64,000 nucleotides of DNA from Dendrophyllia cribrosa (lineage: Eukaryota; Cnidaria; Anthozoa; Scleractinia; Dendrophylliidae), in NCBI GenBank assembly GCA_024195265.1, contig JAJLRJ010000010.1, positions 29,655,176-29,719,175 on the forward strand, given 5' to 3'. The notes under the pieces were generated by a model, which worked only from the letters and a program-made list of their open reading frames with translations, searched no databases and was not told where the DNA came from. Both the position numbers and the translations under genes were made by a program. Within the stretch, counting starts at the first letter, position 1. Each line of letters opens with the position of its first letter. Positions 12,222-25,600 of the stretch are shown piece after piece.

Positions 12222-15200
12222 TTGTCAAAGAAGAATAAGAGACCAAAAATGCACAGGAAGTGGGAGTGAGATGGCACCCGGCAGTCCATTATTTTCCTTT
12301 TTGCATGCTATATGTCATTGATAGACCAACATTCCAATGAAGTACTGCCATGGTCTTAACATGAGCTAGTACTCACCTCAACCAGAGTGACTTTGCCCCA
12401 ACCTAGTTCCACAGCTATAATTTGCTAAAGAGTGGATCCATAAAAATGTGAATCCTTGTAGGGTGTATACAATATATATTCAATAGTTTCTGTATTAATG
12501 AAGTTTGTGAAATTTTTTCTTAGCCCTCACTGTCAAGTAATGTTAGTCAAGAACAACTTCATGCGGTAAGACCTAGTTTCGGTATATAATATTTAGATTG
12601 GCTACCCTACACTTTCATGGACGAGAAGCCCCTGAGGGCTCCAGGAAAACCCCCAGGGCGGGAGGGAGGGAGGGGAAAGAAACAAATGAAATGATGGAAG
12701 GAACAAAACAAAGTAATCATGTTACATCCAAGCGACAGTCGACAGCTAGCCGAGCACGGCGTGGAGTCTTGGGACTAATTAACTTATTCCCTAGGAATAT
12801 GAACTCATTGTAACAGAACATCATGTTCATGAAGAATGTAAAAAAATACATAATGTCAATACTTGTGGAGAAACTGCATATTTTATAAAAATGGAGCTCA
12901 AAGTCATGCATGTGGCTGATCTTTGAGACTATCTACTTTGGGTGGCGTAAGTGGCAGCAGATTATATAAAACTTTGTTTCGAGCGTTTGAAGGCGCACTG
13001 GACTTCAGATCCGAAGGTCGCTGGTTGAAGCCTGGTCTCTGCCGTCCTGTTGTTTCCTTAGCTAGACAAGAAAGTTTACTTCAACTTTTCTCCAACAAAA
13101 TGCTGCGGGAAGGACTAGCATCAGGGGGAAGGGGGTTGTGGGGGGGGGGGGGGGGGGGGATAGCAGTACTCCTAGTTGCTTCATGTTACAGAAACCAGGT
13201 TGAGCTCCTACCGTGTGGGCCACCTGTGGATAATGTGTCCGACTTTACCATTTACCTTACCCTCTGTTTGCATCCGGTTATGTTTAAGCATGTGAACCTT
13301 TTTTAATGTCATTGTTTTTTTAATTTAGGAAAGTGATCAAATGGCCAATAATTTTTACAGAAGTATTGATGAGGCTTTTGACAGATTTGAGGTGAGAAAC
13401 AAAGGAACAAACTGCATCCATGTCTTCCTTAATTTAGAATTTAGTAAAACAAAAAGATTGAAATTTTTTTTTTCTTTCCACAGATCTATGTTAAGAAGAA
13501 TATCTTAAAAATACCTCCTCATGTTCTCCTGCCTGAAGATAAGGTTTGACAATTACCAATATTTGCTTCATGAATATTTTTATGAACTTCAGTTTAGCCA
13601 ATCAGAGCAGTAAAGACTTCACTGCTCTGATTGGCTAATCAAAGGGGCTCTAAGGGCTATCTCATGAATACGAAACCATTTAAGGTTAATTTTAGCTTTT
13701 CTTGATGTTTACAAATAAGAAAACATCTTAGCATGACAAAGTCTGAAACGAGACATTACGCAATACCCTGGGGAGTTTCTAAGTTAACAAGTTTATGACC
13801 GAGGGACATCGAGTGACAAATTTACATATCTGTACCTGTATACTTATCTCTTTAAACGCGCTTTGCATATTCACACGATAAAAACAGTGTTTTTAAAGCC
13901 CCAGCTAAATGGTCTGCATCATTGGTCATCAAATGTTGGTGTCATGTTGGATAACATTTATACATTCATCCAACATTTGTTGGCCAACGTTGTTGGAACT
14001 TTTAGTCGAGGCTTCATGTCAATTTCTTTATTGTTTGCTTAAGGTGCACTGTGATCATCTGCACACAGTGGAAGATGATCAGAAGATTGATAAGGAGATT
14101 GAAGAACTGGAAAGAAAAATCAAGGCAGTAAGTAACTATCATCATTGTGCAAAGCTGTTTTCTCCCTTGGTGCCTATTTCTACTTGGGTGTACTGTAGAA
14201 CTCCAAAAGTAATTGCCCCTGTTAAATTCAGATTTAGCAGCCCTAAAAAAGGGGCTGCTACTTTTGGGTGGCTGTTAGTTTCAGACTGCTGAGATATTCC
14301 AATAAACTTATTGAAGAAGGTTAATATGACATGCCAATTTGAATCTTTGAACACTAGATATGAAAGATAGGTAAAATACCCATCATGCATCTAGGAGGGG
14401 AAGGCAGTTATTTTTGGAATTCTTTCACCATATTCCCTTGAATGGGCACCCCTTTGATTCCATTTTATCGATTCACCCCTGTTGAAAAACTTGGTAAAAT
14501 AATTGCCCCTAAATCTTATCTGGAATAATCATCTCTGTTGAATAATTGCCCTTTTTCGGGTGTTTCTTGGTGTTGCGGAAGTCATTGTTGGTTAGCTTTT
14601 GTGTTGTGGTGTGAGGTTTGTTTAGTGTCTTTTGAATCTTTTGTTTTACGTCATTTGGTGATCACACGCACCATCCGCAACACCAAGAAACTACCCCTTT
14701 TTCTTGGATCAAACAGCTATAAACAAATTCTCGAAAGGAAATCGTAACCCATGGTAGAATATCAACCCATTGAGGGGAATAAACTGCATAATGCCTGATC
14801 ACTGGGAATCAAGATTTTAGCCAGAAGGCCGTCTGGGAATCCTATGGATGTCCACCTTATGAACGTTTTGAGAGACGTACCTCCAGGACACCCAGTTAAA
14901 ATTCTGATGGGGAACCCCCGGGGGGGGGGGGGGGGGGGGGGGGTACTCAAGAAAAATTGTGGTGGGGGGATAGGGCTGGTTCCTGCCCCTTTCTTGGTGG
15001 CTCTGACATATTTACACTTTTTCTATAGTTTGGAACATGTTGCAAATTTTTTTCCCATTTCTCCTGCTTCCCAGCTAGCACCTTGGAAAGCCCACTTCCC
15101 ACTTTCTGGTTTATCCCAGCTACTACCATAAAAGACAACAGTTGCGCTAGAATAATGATGTTCAAAGTAAAAACACATGCCTAGTAAGCTCTCTATACGC

Positions 15201-16305
15201 ACTCATTGTTTTTCTTCATTCTGATTTTTAATCACTGGATGGCTATGCAGTAAAAAATCCCATTGGCTTCTTTTGTGATCACTTCTCATTCGTTTAACAG
15301 GCCAAATATGTAAATACAGCACTGAAGCAGGAAATCAAAGATTTGGACAATGCACAAGAACAGGTACCATGTTGCATGTTGAAATGGGCCATGGAAAAGT
15401 CTCCCCCTAAGGCATTAGTCAAGTTAGTATTTGCTTAATTCTTGTAATTCCAGACTTGGACATTAACCAAGCCAGAGGGCATTTGCCAGACTCAGATAGT
15501 TTTTAACCACGTAAAAGGCTGGCATATAATGTAGTTTGTTTCTGGTTATAACTACAACAGCAAAGATGATAAATTTGTGGCCAACTGTTTCTAAGGTCAA
15601 AGTGAGATGGCAGGTCATTTTATAGAATGAGCCACAACATTTGAAAAGGTCATTAGCCCACATTTTTTCCTACAACGAAGAGGCTTTTTAAACTTGATTT
15701 CAATTGTTTAATTAAATGTGTTGTTTACTGATTTTGTTTAGCTTGACAACTTTGGAAAACAGATTGATGTAGTGCAGAAGTCTTGTAAAGGTACTGGAGA
15801 CAACCTTTCCAAATCTATATATTCTTTAATCTGTTTCTTTTGTAATGCTACAAAATGTTTCGAGTTTTCTGGTAATAGCCACCTGCTTTGTGTTTTTGTC
15901 AGGACTGAAAGAAAACCTTGCCTTCACACTTGAAGAAGCAAAGAAAGTTCACGATGTGATAGAAGATGGACTCAATGCTGGATCTCTTCAAGTTCAGGTA
16001 TATAAAAGTAACAAGTAAAAGACAGTTCTGAATTCCTATTGTTAATGGGTAGTTTCTTGGTGTTGCGGATGGTGTGATCACCAAATGACGTAAAACAAAA
16101 GATCCAAAAGACACTGAACAATACCACACCACAACACAAAAGCTAACCAACAATGGCTTCCTCAACACCAAGAAACACCCTGTTAATGGCTAACCTTTGT
16201 ACTGAAGAGGTAATGTTCTCGCCCTTTTTATCTTACTTCCAGAGTTCACCTGCTGATAGGAATTCTCAAAATGCCAGCAAAATGAAGAAAATAAAACTTG
16301 GATGA
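11678..16305 (+). CDS. MIS12: MIS12 kinetochore complex component homologue, copy 1 (complete)
   Basis: MIS12 is a subunit of the MIS12/MIND complex that links centromeric CENP-C to the NDC80 microtubule-binding complex. Ten exons give 223 codons (human ~205): 11678-11762, 11904-11971, 12524-12565, 13329-13391, 13484-13543, 14044-14127, 15301-15363, 15742-15790, 15903-15997 and 16243-16305. All are GT-AG and in phase. The diagnostic N-terminus reads YEIQFFGFTPDSF. The helical middle carries KNILKIPPHVLLPEDK, followed by two coiled-coil stretches (IDKEIEELERKIKA; KQEIKDLDNAQEQLDNFGKQ) and a short basic C-terminus ending KKIKLG. The stop overlaps an AATAAA (16305-16310); others lie at 16899-16908 and 17002. 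It is head-to-head with centrobin and tail-to-tail with ORC3. Confidence 0.96.
12183..12217. repeat. Poly(G) tract in MIS12 intron 2
   Basis: A homopolymer G run of about 35 bases. The matching run in the other copy (60421-60446) is about 26 bases, so the length varies between copies. Similar G or C runs lie at 8907-8917, 13141-13159, 14921-14942, 39991-40009 and 42162-42189. Confidence 0.9.
13595..13637. repeat. Short hairpin in MIS12 intron 5
   Basis: TAGCCAATCAGAGCAGT is repeated inverted after a 9-base loop. It is conserved in the second copy (~62082-62125). CCAAT/ATTGG inverted pairs of this kind recur in the window (also near 22480) and look like MITE ends. Confidence 0.6.
14558..14695. 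mobile_element. 138-bp MITE with 8-bp target duplication (hAT-like)
   Basis: Termini GGGTGTTTCTTGGTGTTG and CAACACCAAGAAACTACC, flanked by CCTTTTTC at 14550-14557 and 14696-14703. The second genomic copy has a single CCTTTTTC and no element (~63030), a clean empty site. A sister copy lies at 16048-16180. Confidence 0.8.
16048..16180. mobile_element. 133-bp MITE, sister of 14558-14695
   Basis: Same inverted ends in the opposite orientation (GGTAGTTTCTTGGTGTTG ... CAACACCAAGAAACACCC), with TGTTAATG duplicated at 16040-16047 and 16181-16188. It sits in MIS12 intron 9, between exons 9 and 10. Confidence 0.8.
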
Positions 16306-17169
16306 ATAAAGGCACCATGGGTTTGGACTAATCAAACTCCACAGTGTTTAATTGTTGTGACAGTCTGATACAACCAGTGGCTTAATAATATGACGAAGAA
16401 CAAAGCAAATTTAATGTGAACAGTGCATCATTGTCACTGAAAGGCTGCTGCCTTACCGTATCACGGTGGACCAGAGCTCCCAATGAATGGACATGGGCAA
16501 TTTATGTATGTTTGCATTGAGGCATCTGAACAATTTCACAACCAGGTTGGATAATGTCTGAGCTTTGGGCTCAGCATTTGTTCTTAGGCAACATCCTTGC
16601 ATTGGCTCCAATAAACCAAAAAAAATGTGTTTTTTTTTTCTGTTCTGCGAGCTGATTGGTTTGTGTTGCCTTAGTGGTGTACATGTAACTTACAGTAGTT
16701 TCAATACAAAACTCGTAGAGTAAAGGCGATGTGGTTAAAAATTTTGTATTTGCCCAGAATCCCTTCAGTTTTGGTAGACAGGCTTGTTTTAATATGCCAA
16801 TGAAACAAATTGAAGCAATTCTGATAGCCCGTAATTTAAACCAAAGCACCACATATGACGGTTTGGTATAACACCCTTCAATATACAAACTTCCAAGTAA
16901 TAAATAAAATAGTTTTTTCAATTAAAAACCATTTTTCTACCAAAATATTTTATTGTAATTGTTGTTATATGTTTTGTACAAAGAAACATGCTTCTTCAAA
17001 GAATAAAGATTATCCATTTTGATTGCTATTTCACAAGCGTTTCAGTTGATAGACATGGTATAAATGATTTGCTGCACAGAATCATTTGTAACTAGCAATG
17101 GTTCTTGCTGAGAAATGCTCCAGCAAATGTTTGAAGCATTGTAAAGTACAGTGCAACCGATACTAACAG

Positions 17170-17745
17170 CAATCCCCTCCTTGACTGTGTAGATTTGAGG
17201 GATAATGATGCTGGTGCAGCTTCCCTTTCCAAGCCCCTCTCTAGCTGAGCACTTTTGATTTGAGGGAAAACAAGATTAATGATGCTGGTGCTGCTTCCCT
17301 TTCCCAGGCTTTTACAACAATAACTTGGATTTGAGGCACAATGAGATTGATTATGCTGGTGCTGCTTCCTTCACAGCAAATTCCTCCTGGACTAGTTTGA
17401 AAACACCTTATCCAACACGTGTCAACAATGTACGTGGCATCACTTTTTTAGCTCTAGAATCTTTTGTGGTCGCCAGAAAATCACGTTCGTATTTATCAGT
17501 ATTAAAGTCCTCTCATGCATAGATTGATTGGTGCTGCTTCCTTTTCTTTGGCCCTTACGACAACAAACTCTTCCATGACTTATTTGGATTTGAGAGTATA
17601 CAGTGTTAGTCACACTCGTGCTTCAATCCTTTCTCAAGCCCTAAACAAACTTTAGGGACAATAAGATAGGTGATACTGGTGCTGCTTCCCTCGCTGCAAA
17701 CTCCTCCATTACCAATTTATGTACACCTCATTCAACATGTCTCAC
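17170..17745 (+). pseudogene. Decayed leucine-rich-repeat array (NLR/RNI type)
   Basis: At least four plus-strand units match the ribonuclease-inhibitor LRR consensus: DLRENKINDAGAASLSQA (~17260), DLRHNEIDYAGAASFTANSS (~17328), GAASFSLALTTNSSMTYLDL (~17530) and RDNKIGDTGAASLAANSSIT (~17655). They are separated by stops, frameshifts and a ~130-bp spacer that is itself repeated (17400-17520 and 17725-17850). This LRR type ends NOD-like receptors and related proteins, which are abundant in corals. No NACHT or other N-terminal domain is visible. It lies antisense in the ORC3 3' flank, between the two convergent genes. Confidence 0.75.
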
Positions 17746-17897
17746 GCCACTTTACGGCATCACCTTTAGCTGTAGAATTTTTCGTGGTGGCCAGGCAGTC
17801 ATGCTCATGTTTATCATTAAGCCCTCGCAAACATGACAGACTAGTTTAAAGCCTGCAAATGTGCGAAAGTAACTCAAACATATGACATGCTCCAGCA

Positions 17898-19620
17898 TCA
17901 ACAAGCACCCCAAGTGAGTCTCTGTACATGATCAGTTTTCTGTCGAGTTGATTTGATGAATCCCAGAAATTGTAGTTCAGACACTGCCTGGATGAAGCGC
18001 GCGCTACAAGTGGAGTTAAGGCAGACCTAACAGTAACAGTTTATAAATGATAAATTGCTTGTAAGCACACCTTTCTTCCCAATCACTGTCATGACAACGA
18101 TCCAGAGGCTGCACTTGACAAACAATATTTACATTCTAGTGACAGAAATAAAATGAAAAGGATACTGAAGTTGTTCGTCTGTTTTCTGTTTCTTCTTTGG
18201 TGAGCCTTTTGTAGACTGTTGTGCTGCTGGAGGCTCTAGAACAGCTGTGAATGCCTGAGAAAAAGCACGACACTTGCAATGTTAGTAAGTTGCATAAGAC
18301 ATTTTCAGGAGCATATTCTGGCCATTCCAAAAACAGAATACCTTCAAATGCTGCAACTATTTCTCGCGTAAAATATGGAAAAGAAGTCGCTACTTTGACT
18401 ACGTGTAACTGGAAAATTTGTGGTGTGACAATGTAAACAACATAGTTTTGTTAGCGTCTGGTGATTTCAGAATGACCAGAATATGTCGCAAAAATGCACT
18501 TTTAGTTATAATAGGTTACAAAAGATACCATTGGTGATTGGTTAAACACGAACACAAACATGTGAAAACATAACCTAATTTAGTATGGTTCTAGCCCGTT
18601 CTCTTCAGTAGCTGAAGATGTTTCATGGTACACCCTGGTTCAACTTCTCAGCCATGTTTGTAAATGGCCAACTGGATCGTCTTCTGCCAGTTGGTAATCT
18701 TAACTTGTTATGTTTCATTTGAAACATTTGTTTCTTATGTTGTGTTTCATTATACCTGAAATGCCCCTCACAGGAAGAGGATGATCAAGCATTTATTTAT
18801 TTATTTGTTTATTTATTATCATTTTGAACTTTGATAGCCTGTTATGCAAACGTTCGTACCCCGAAAAAGTTGTTGGTACTGGGTACCAGACGTTTTTCTC
18901 ATTGCAGGCCTTGTGTAGCAGCCTTGTTGGATTGCCAAAGGCCGATCAACAAGCAGCAGAACTAAGAGGTCTGTAACATGAGAGGCAGGAGAGTGCAACA
19001 AAAGCCTCTGGTACCCAGGGTAAGTTGATTGTTTCTTAATTGTGAATGAAACCGTGCTCATGTTTTTCATGTCAAGTGTTCACACTTGGGCGCAATGGAT
19101 AGCAAATCTGTGAGCAACGAACCTGAAGCCAGTCATAGAGGTTGATCAGCCTGCTACACTCCAAGTGAAGTTTGTAAGCTACGCATATGTCTGGTAAAGT
19201 GTCCTGGACTGTTCCTACATCTGTCTGACAACACTCACACTGAAAATTTATAAAAGGTTATTCTCAAAATAATGATTGCCTGTAGCCAGTGACATGACAT
19301 GACATGAGGCAATACCAGAACTGGGCCATGCCATGTAATCAGTATGATCAATTTTTGGGGTGATGTCTGCAATATTTAACAAGCAGCTTAGTGTCATCGC
19401 AAAACACCACCTGTTTTCTCTGTCTAATCGGTGGAGGGACGGGAATTAAAACGTCCTTGTCCTCCTTCTTACTCCTTTCTTATCTTTCACTCCCAGTTCT
19501 TGCACCTTCCTCCAGTTGACAACTCCTGCAAGCCTCTTTGTATCGTTACTTATACAAAATATGTAATATTGCAAACGTTCTTCCTATTTCTCTCGCAAAA
19601 TAATGCTACTTTCTCACAAT

Positions 19621-19683
<63 letters not shown>

Positions 19684-22600
19684 ACCTTTTCTGAGGTTTC
19701 CATCTCCACCCCTCTTGTGATACACTTATCTCAGAAGCAATTTAATATTGATATCTCTTACATACAAATGTTTTGGAAGTTTGGCTTCCATTCCAAACTA
19801 AGAGATTAAAGCTGCCCAGCATGTACTGGTGTTGGGGATACAACTGTATGAAGAAAGCCGCACTCTACCATATCTGTTTTGCTTTTCTACGTACTTTAAA
19901 TATTGCGCATATGAAGTTTGACCTGCCCGCTAGTACTCAGGCTTCCTACGGAAAAAAAACTGTTACCAGCCACCTTAATGACCTTTTATCTAAACATTTC
20001 TACCGGATGGTTTGTGTAAATAGTAAGCAGTGCAGGTTCTTGTAAATATTATTTACAAATAAACTGCGCAGGGAAATACCTACCTGAAGGTAATGCTGGG
20101 GATTGCTGAGTGCTGTTTGGATAGCGACACGAGGCATTCCCACCAAATGCTAAAAATGGTAAAACATCACAAGTACAGTATAAAATATATGATATGAACA
20201 CAACTATAAATCTAATCGAAGACTTCAGCTAGCGGAAAAAGGATAGAAATGATAACACAAGTTCTTTAAAACTCGCTATATTTACTGCATTTTAACAACA
20301 AAATGCTCAGAAAAACTATAAAACTCGCATTCAAACCTTTCTTGTGGCCTGTACATTGTCATAGTACATCACTTCATTCAGGGGCATATTACGTGGACAA
20401 GTTAAGAATTTTCTGAAGAGAAAAAGAACCAAGTAACATTTAATGCAATTAGTATACTGTATTAGTTCTAACGTTTGAGTCTGTGGATGATAGCCTACAT
20501 TGTAACCATTCAAATGAAAGTTAAATTAAGCAGTACTTTCGTACTTTCGAAGGCCCAAACGTAGCGAGGTATATAAATTTGTCGCGCGTGGATCGCGTAA
20601 GGGCGGTGGGATCTCGTGTTGTCTTTTTATACATACCTTATTATAGGAAATTAGCGCGAATTCTCAAAATTCGCGTTAATTTTTGTGGAAATTAATTTCC
20701 GCGACATTATTTAAGTGGAGCGTTCATTTCCGAGACCTTAATTTCACCCCAAATTCGGGATACCGTCCAAACGCATATAGCAACTAGGAAACAATAACCT
20801 TCTCTATTCTGCACACTGTATTTTTCAATCTTTCGCAATGTAAAAGCCTTAAATATATGTCATCTGCAATACAGTAAAAACCCGCAAGTAAGAACCAGCA
20901 TTTCCCAAGTTAGCCGAAACAGGTTCTTACATAAATGGAAATTAGCACAAATTTAGGCTATTTAGGTTCTTCAATAGGTTCTTATTTTCTGAAGAAAAAA
21001 ATACATTGTAGCTAATAGAATTTAGTGGTATTCAGCCTATTCCTTATATAAAATCCGCATACCAAGGAAGTATTTATGTAAAAATGACTATAATAAGAAA
21101 AATTGAAGCATTGATCACAGAACATAACATTATATACATGTACTCTTATTTGCCCAAGTGTACTGTACACTGTTTTAATATAGATTTTAGAAAATAAGAA
21201 CCTGGCTAAACAGGTATAGAGGGGGTCTAACTGGCAAATTTTAGCCTAACAGGTTCTTAAAAACTAGGTTCTTACTTGCGGGTTTTTACTGTATTTCCAG
21301 TTCATTCTTGCTTTCAGAAGAGTGGTTTTCGACATCCGTTTTTTTTTGTACTACACAGTCAGCCAAAATATCTTTAGAGACATCAATAATCGCATTAATT
21401 TTCTTCATTTTGAAAATTTGCTGCTTCTCTCGCGTTAATTTCCTTTATTCAAAAGAAATTTTTCCTCCAATTCGCTTTTAAGTAAGTTGCGTAATTTCAA
21501 AAACCTTAATTTACAGGAGCGTTATTTTCCTATAATAAGGTATATCGGGTTGGTGTCCTGCAGTTGCCTAGCAACAAAATCAGGACAATGCTCCAATTGA
21601 CGTCATCCAGTGTGAAGAGCGACTGGGAACGAGAATGTAATTCCATCTCTCCTTTCCCCGTCGCTAAAATTTTGCGGTGCACCCTCCCCCGAGCTTCGCG
21701 AGGTTCTGCGAGACGTAATATATCAAACACGAGAAAGAGTGTTTCATCAGGATATCCAAACACCGAGGAGAAGTGGGTTGAAAACACGAGGCGCGGTCGA
21801 GTTTTTTTTAACCCACTTCGAGGTGTTTGGATACCTGATGAAACACTCTTTCAAATGTTTGATATAGCTTCTCAAAATGCGGAGAAAACGAAGGAATAAA
21901 ACCGCCAAAATCTATGCTAATTAAGACCGGGTATCCAAACCTCCTTCACGGTAGTGATTTCCTTGGTGTTCTCGTCATGAATTCTTAACGAGTTTTAGAA
22001 ACGTATTTCAAGTACTGTTTATTATGCTACCACTATTACCTAAACATCTCATCCAAACTGTCCACTGTTCTTTGACGCAACTTATCGTATGGGGATTCCT
22101 TTCTTTTCTGCTTTGCTGCATTCATAAGTCGCTGCCACAAAACAAACAAACATCATAGCAGAGTTGGTCAGGAAAAGCGTTTGCTTTATCCCCTGATATC
22201 AATATACAAATTCTCCTCACTGGTTACCATATATTTCTTACTACAGTAATTGGGAGAAGTTGTTTGATTATGTTGATGTTAGAGTGGTTTTCAGTTGAGT
22301 GTCATACAACCAAAACCAAAGTAATTACTCTGACCAATCACAGCAGTCGTAAACAATCCAATGAACCAATCAGAACTCGAAGCAAATACATGTAGCCGGC
22401 GCTAAGCGCGGGAAAATGCGTGCAAGCAAGTCACAATATTATTGTTTTTGTACTCCTGATTGGTTGACAAAGTGGCGCAAGATTTTTTTAGCCAATCAGT
22501 GTAGCAATGCAAAAAAAAGCAATTGCGAAATTACTTTTGATGATCAATTGAAACTCGCGCTAAAAACACTTTAGCTGAAGTTGGACGCAGAAGAACCTTG

Positions 22601-25600
22601 CTATCACAACCATGTAAGGAAATGAAAACTGTTTAAGATAACAGGAGAAAACATGTGAACTGTAGCCAGTTCCTACCATGTCATTATCAAGTGGAAGATT
22701 AAACAAAAAATGAACTTCTAATGACAAACCTCTTGCAATTCAAATCTACTTGTGACAGTTGAAAGTCCTTCCTTATGAGTTGAACTTGATGTTTGTTCTT
22801 GAGTCTCTTGAATACCTGTAAGTACCAAGGACAGTCATTGTTAAAAGATCCTCCATACGGGAGTAACAAATGCAGTGTTGATTTACAACAAGGCAAGAAC
22901 TAGTATGTCGCCTTATAAGGGGTCTCCCTTTACAAATCTGGTATTTGTTTTTGATCAGCAAGAAGACATAAATCAGGAATTGCATGTGGAATGCTTGTTC
23001 CCCTTTTATGAAGGCCACTAACTGAATAGTTTTTTTTTTTTGCATGGCTGGGAACATGATTCAGTGTTTCCTAACAAGAGGTGTCCCACAAGATGTTACC
23101 AGTGTAGGTTTACGTGAGACAGTACTGTAGCTCAGTGTCCTCTTATGAGAGGTGTCCCCCCCCCTGGGGGGGACTCCCATATAAAAATGACGGGGGTGCT
23201 CGTCGGAAAGTTTCGAAAAACACCCTAAAAGGTACCAAAATCTCGTTTGATGGGCGTGGCTCAAAATAATTTTTTCCCCTAAGAGATACCACTTCTAAAA
23301 CAACACATGTCATATTCTGTCATATTTTTTCGGCTCATACCCTAAAAGGTACCGCGATAATTCTAATGGTGGTCATTTTAGATTTTCGTACCCTAAGCGG
23401 TACCAATCTCCAAATTTAGACCCCTAAAAGGTACGACGAGCACCCTCGTCATTTTTATATGGGAGTACCCTCCCCCCGGGGTGTCCCCTTAAATAGTTAC
23501 AAATCAAATGTATACTTTCAAGACTGTAAAACAAAATTAATTTACCACTAAGATCTTCAAATTGACGAAGAAGTCCATTGATGACATCTCTTGATTTCTT
23601 TAGCCCTTGGCAAAGTCTAAAATCAACACAAGAGAAACAATAAGTGAAATAAACCCTTTTCCTACACTTGGCTGCTTAAAGCAAGCACATTCATGTAGCA
23701 TTAATAGTGCTAACCTTTTAGTTTCGTTTCCTTCTAAAGCGGTGCTCAGCTCATCGACACATTTCTGAAGAAGGGGAAGAAGTTCATCTCTAGAACAAAC
23801 TCTGTCAATACGAAAAATACAGATTTAACCTTTTACTACCAAAACAGGCCAAATGCCACAACTTATATTGCAAAATATCGCAAACAAAAAAAACAGTACC
23901 ACATGAAAGTACTGCTAATAGCTTTCATTTGAATGGTCACACTTTAGGATTTCATCCACAGACTCAAAAGTTAGAACCATCTTGTACAGCATAATAAACA
24001 GTACCACACAAATCTACTGTACCTTAGGATTTTATCCACAGACTCAAAATCATTAAGTTAATTAGAACCACCTTGTGTAGTATAAAAACAGTACCAAAGG
24101 AAGTACTGCTCATTTGAATGGTCACACGTTAGGATTTTATCCCCAAATGCAAAACTTAGAACCACATTGTACAGCATAATAAACAGTACCAGTAGCTTGC
24201 ATTTGAATGGTCACACTTTAAGGGTTGTGAATGGCAATGTCACAACATCATTTTTTACTGAGAGCCCAAGACCTTTTACTTTTTAAAAGGCGAGACTGAG
24301 ACCATGGCATGTCAAGATTCAAGTAAAAATCAAGAAACTGAGAAAGACTTAGAAAACGAGACCGTCAGGCCTGTGAAATTCAACTAAAATTTGGCGAGAC
24401 CCATATGACCTATGACCATCCCTCACTTTGAAGTTTCATTCAGATTTCCACAGTCTGTTGATGAAATTTTTAAGTCAAGTACTCGAATGAAAGCTTTGCT
24501 AAAAAATATTATTTCTATGCTACAATATCATACCTCAGCAATGACATTGCCTCCTTATATTCTTCCTGATCGTAGATGTTGCTTGCGAGACTGTTTTCGT
24601 AAACATCACAGGGCTGACAGAATCAAACAGTTAAATTGATATTAACTTAATCATCATTAACGTTCTACAACCGACTTCTACCTTATTATAATACAGTAGA
24701 CACTAAAATATTAAGAACAAAATTTGAAGTTCAAGCAAAAATTATGATTTACCAGTGCTCCAACTAAATCCTGTTTATAAACGTGTCTGTCATAACAGGA
24801 CTGTACATGGGATTGAAATGATGCCTTTGGGTGCATTATTTAGGATTTGTTTTGATCACCCTGGAATGGGGATACAGTGGAAGGAGGGTGTGCCTGTCTA
24901 GTAGTTAAGCATTGCATGTTATTATTGAAATTGGAAGGTCAATGACAGGAGTCCTAGTCCCAAATCCATCCTTGTGGATTTTCCAGATTGCTTCTCTGCT
25001 CAGGTGTTTCGATGGGTACTGGCAAACAAAACATTGGGTGTCACACATGGAGCAAGTCTGTTAAAAGGAAAGGAAGGCTGAAGGCTGAACACCTCAGCAT
25101 CGGTATATAGGCTCACTCTGTTTGTTTCTTATTCTCTTTAGCTCTTTTGCTCTGCCTTCTGTCCTACAAAATACATTACTGAAGTAATATCACTGACTGA
25201 ATTAAGTTACCTTCTTTCCAAGAGGATGTCTTGGCAGATTGCTGGAGATGAGATGCAGACACTGCAGCACTGGGAAGAAACACCAATGATACATGTCCAG
25301 ATCCTCCAACAGCTGAGTTATTACATCCTGTAAGAAGAATTAGAGAAGACAGCAAGAAAACTTGTCAGCCATCATAATAACTATGGTATAAATGGATTAC
25401 ATGTAGTTCTTTAAAAGGACTGTGGTGCTTTATCAATAAAAAGTAATACCTGAAATTTAGTTTCAACTGAGTTTATGAAGGAAATTGGACACCATTAAGA
25501 TAAATTATTCAAAGCGTTGTTAAAATAGTAATAAAAAATTAGTTGAAATAAGAGAAGGATTTGCCCTGAAAAAGGACTACTGATTGAAACATCAGCTTTT

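Larger units (their letters stand above)
7491..15717. repeat. Segmental duplication, copy A
   Basis: About 8.2 kb that recurs in the same orientation at 56173-64000. It covers centrobin coding exons 1-4, the divergent promoter and MIS12 through most of intron 7. Introns and exons are both nearly identical, apart from discrete insertions and deletions: a LINE fragment and an 8-bp-TSD MITE only here, and a TA-MITE only in the other copy. The copy-A right limit is only where the window cuts off copy B, so the true extent is unknown. Confidence 0.95.

Noticed and set aside
19431..19809. Polyproline frames
   Set aside because: Created by the 62-base C homopolymer.
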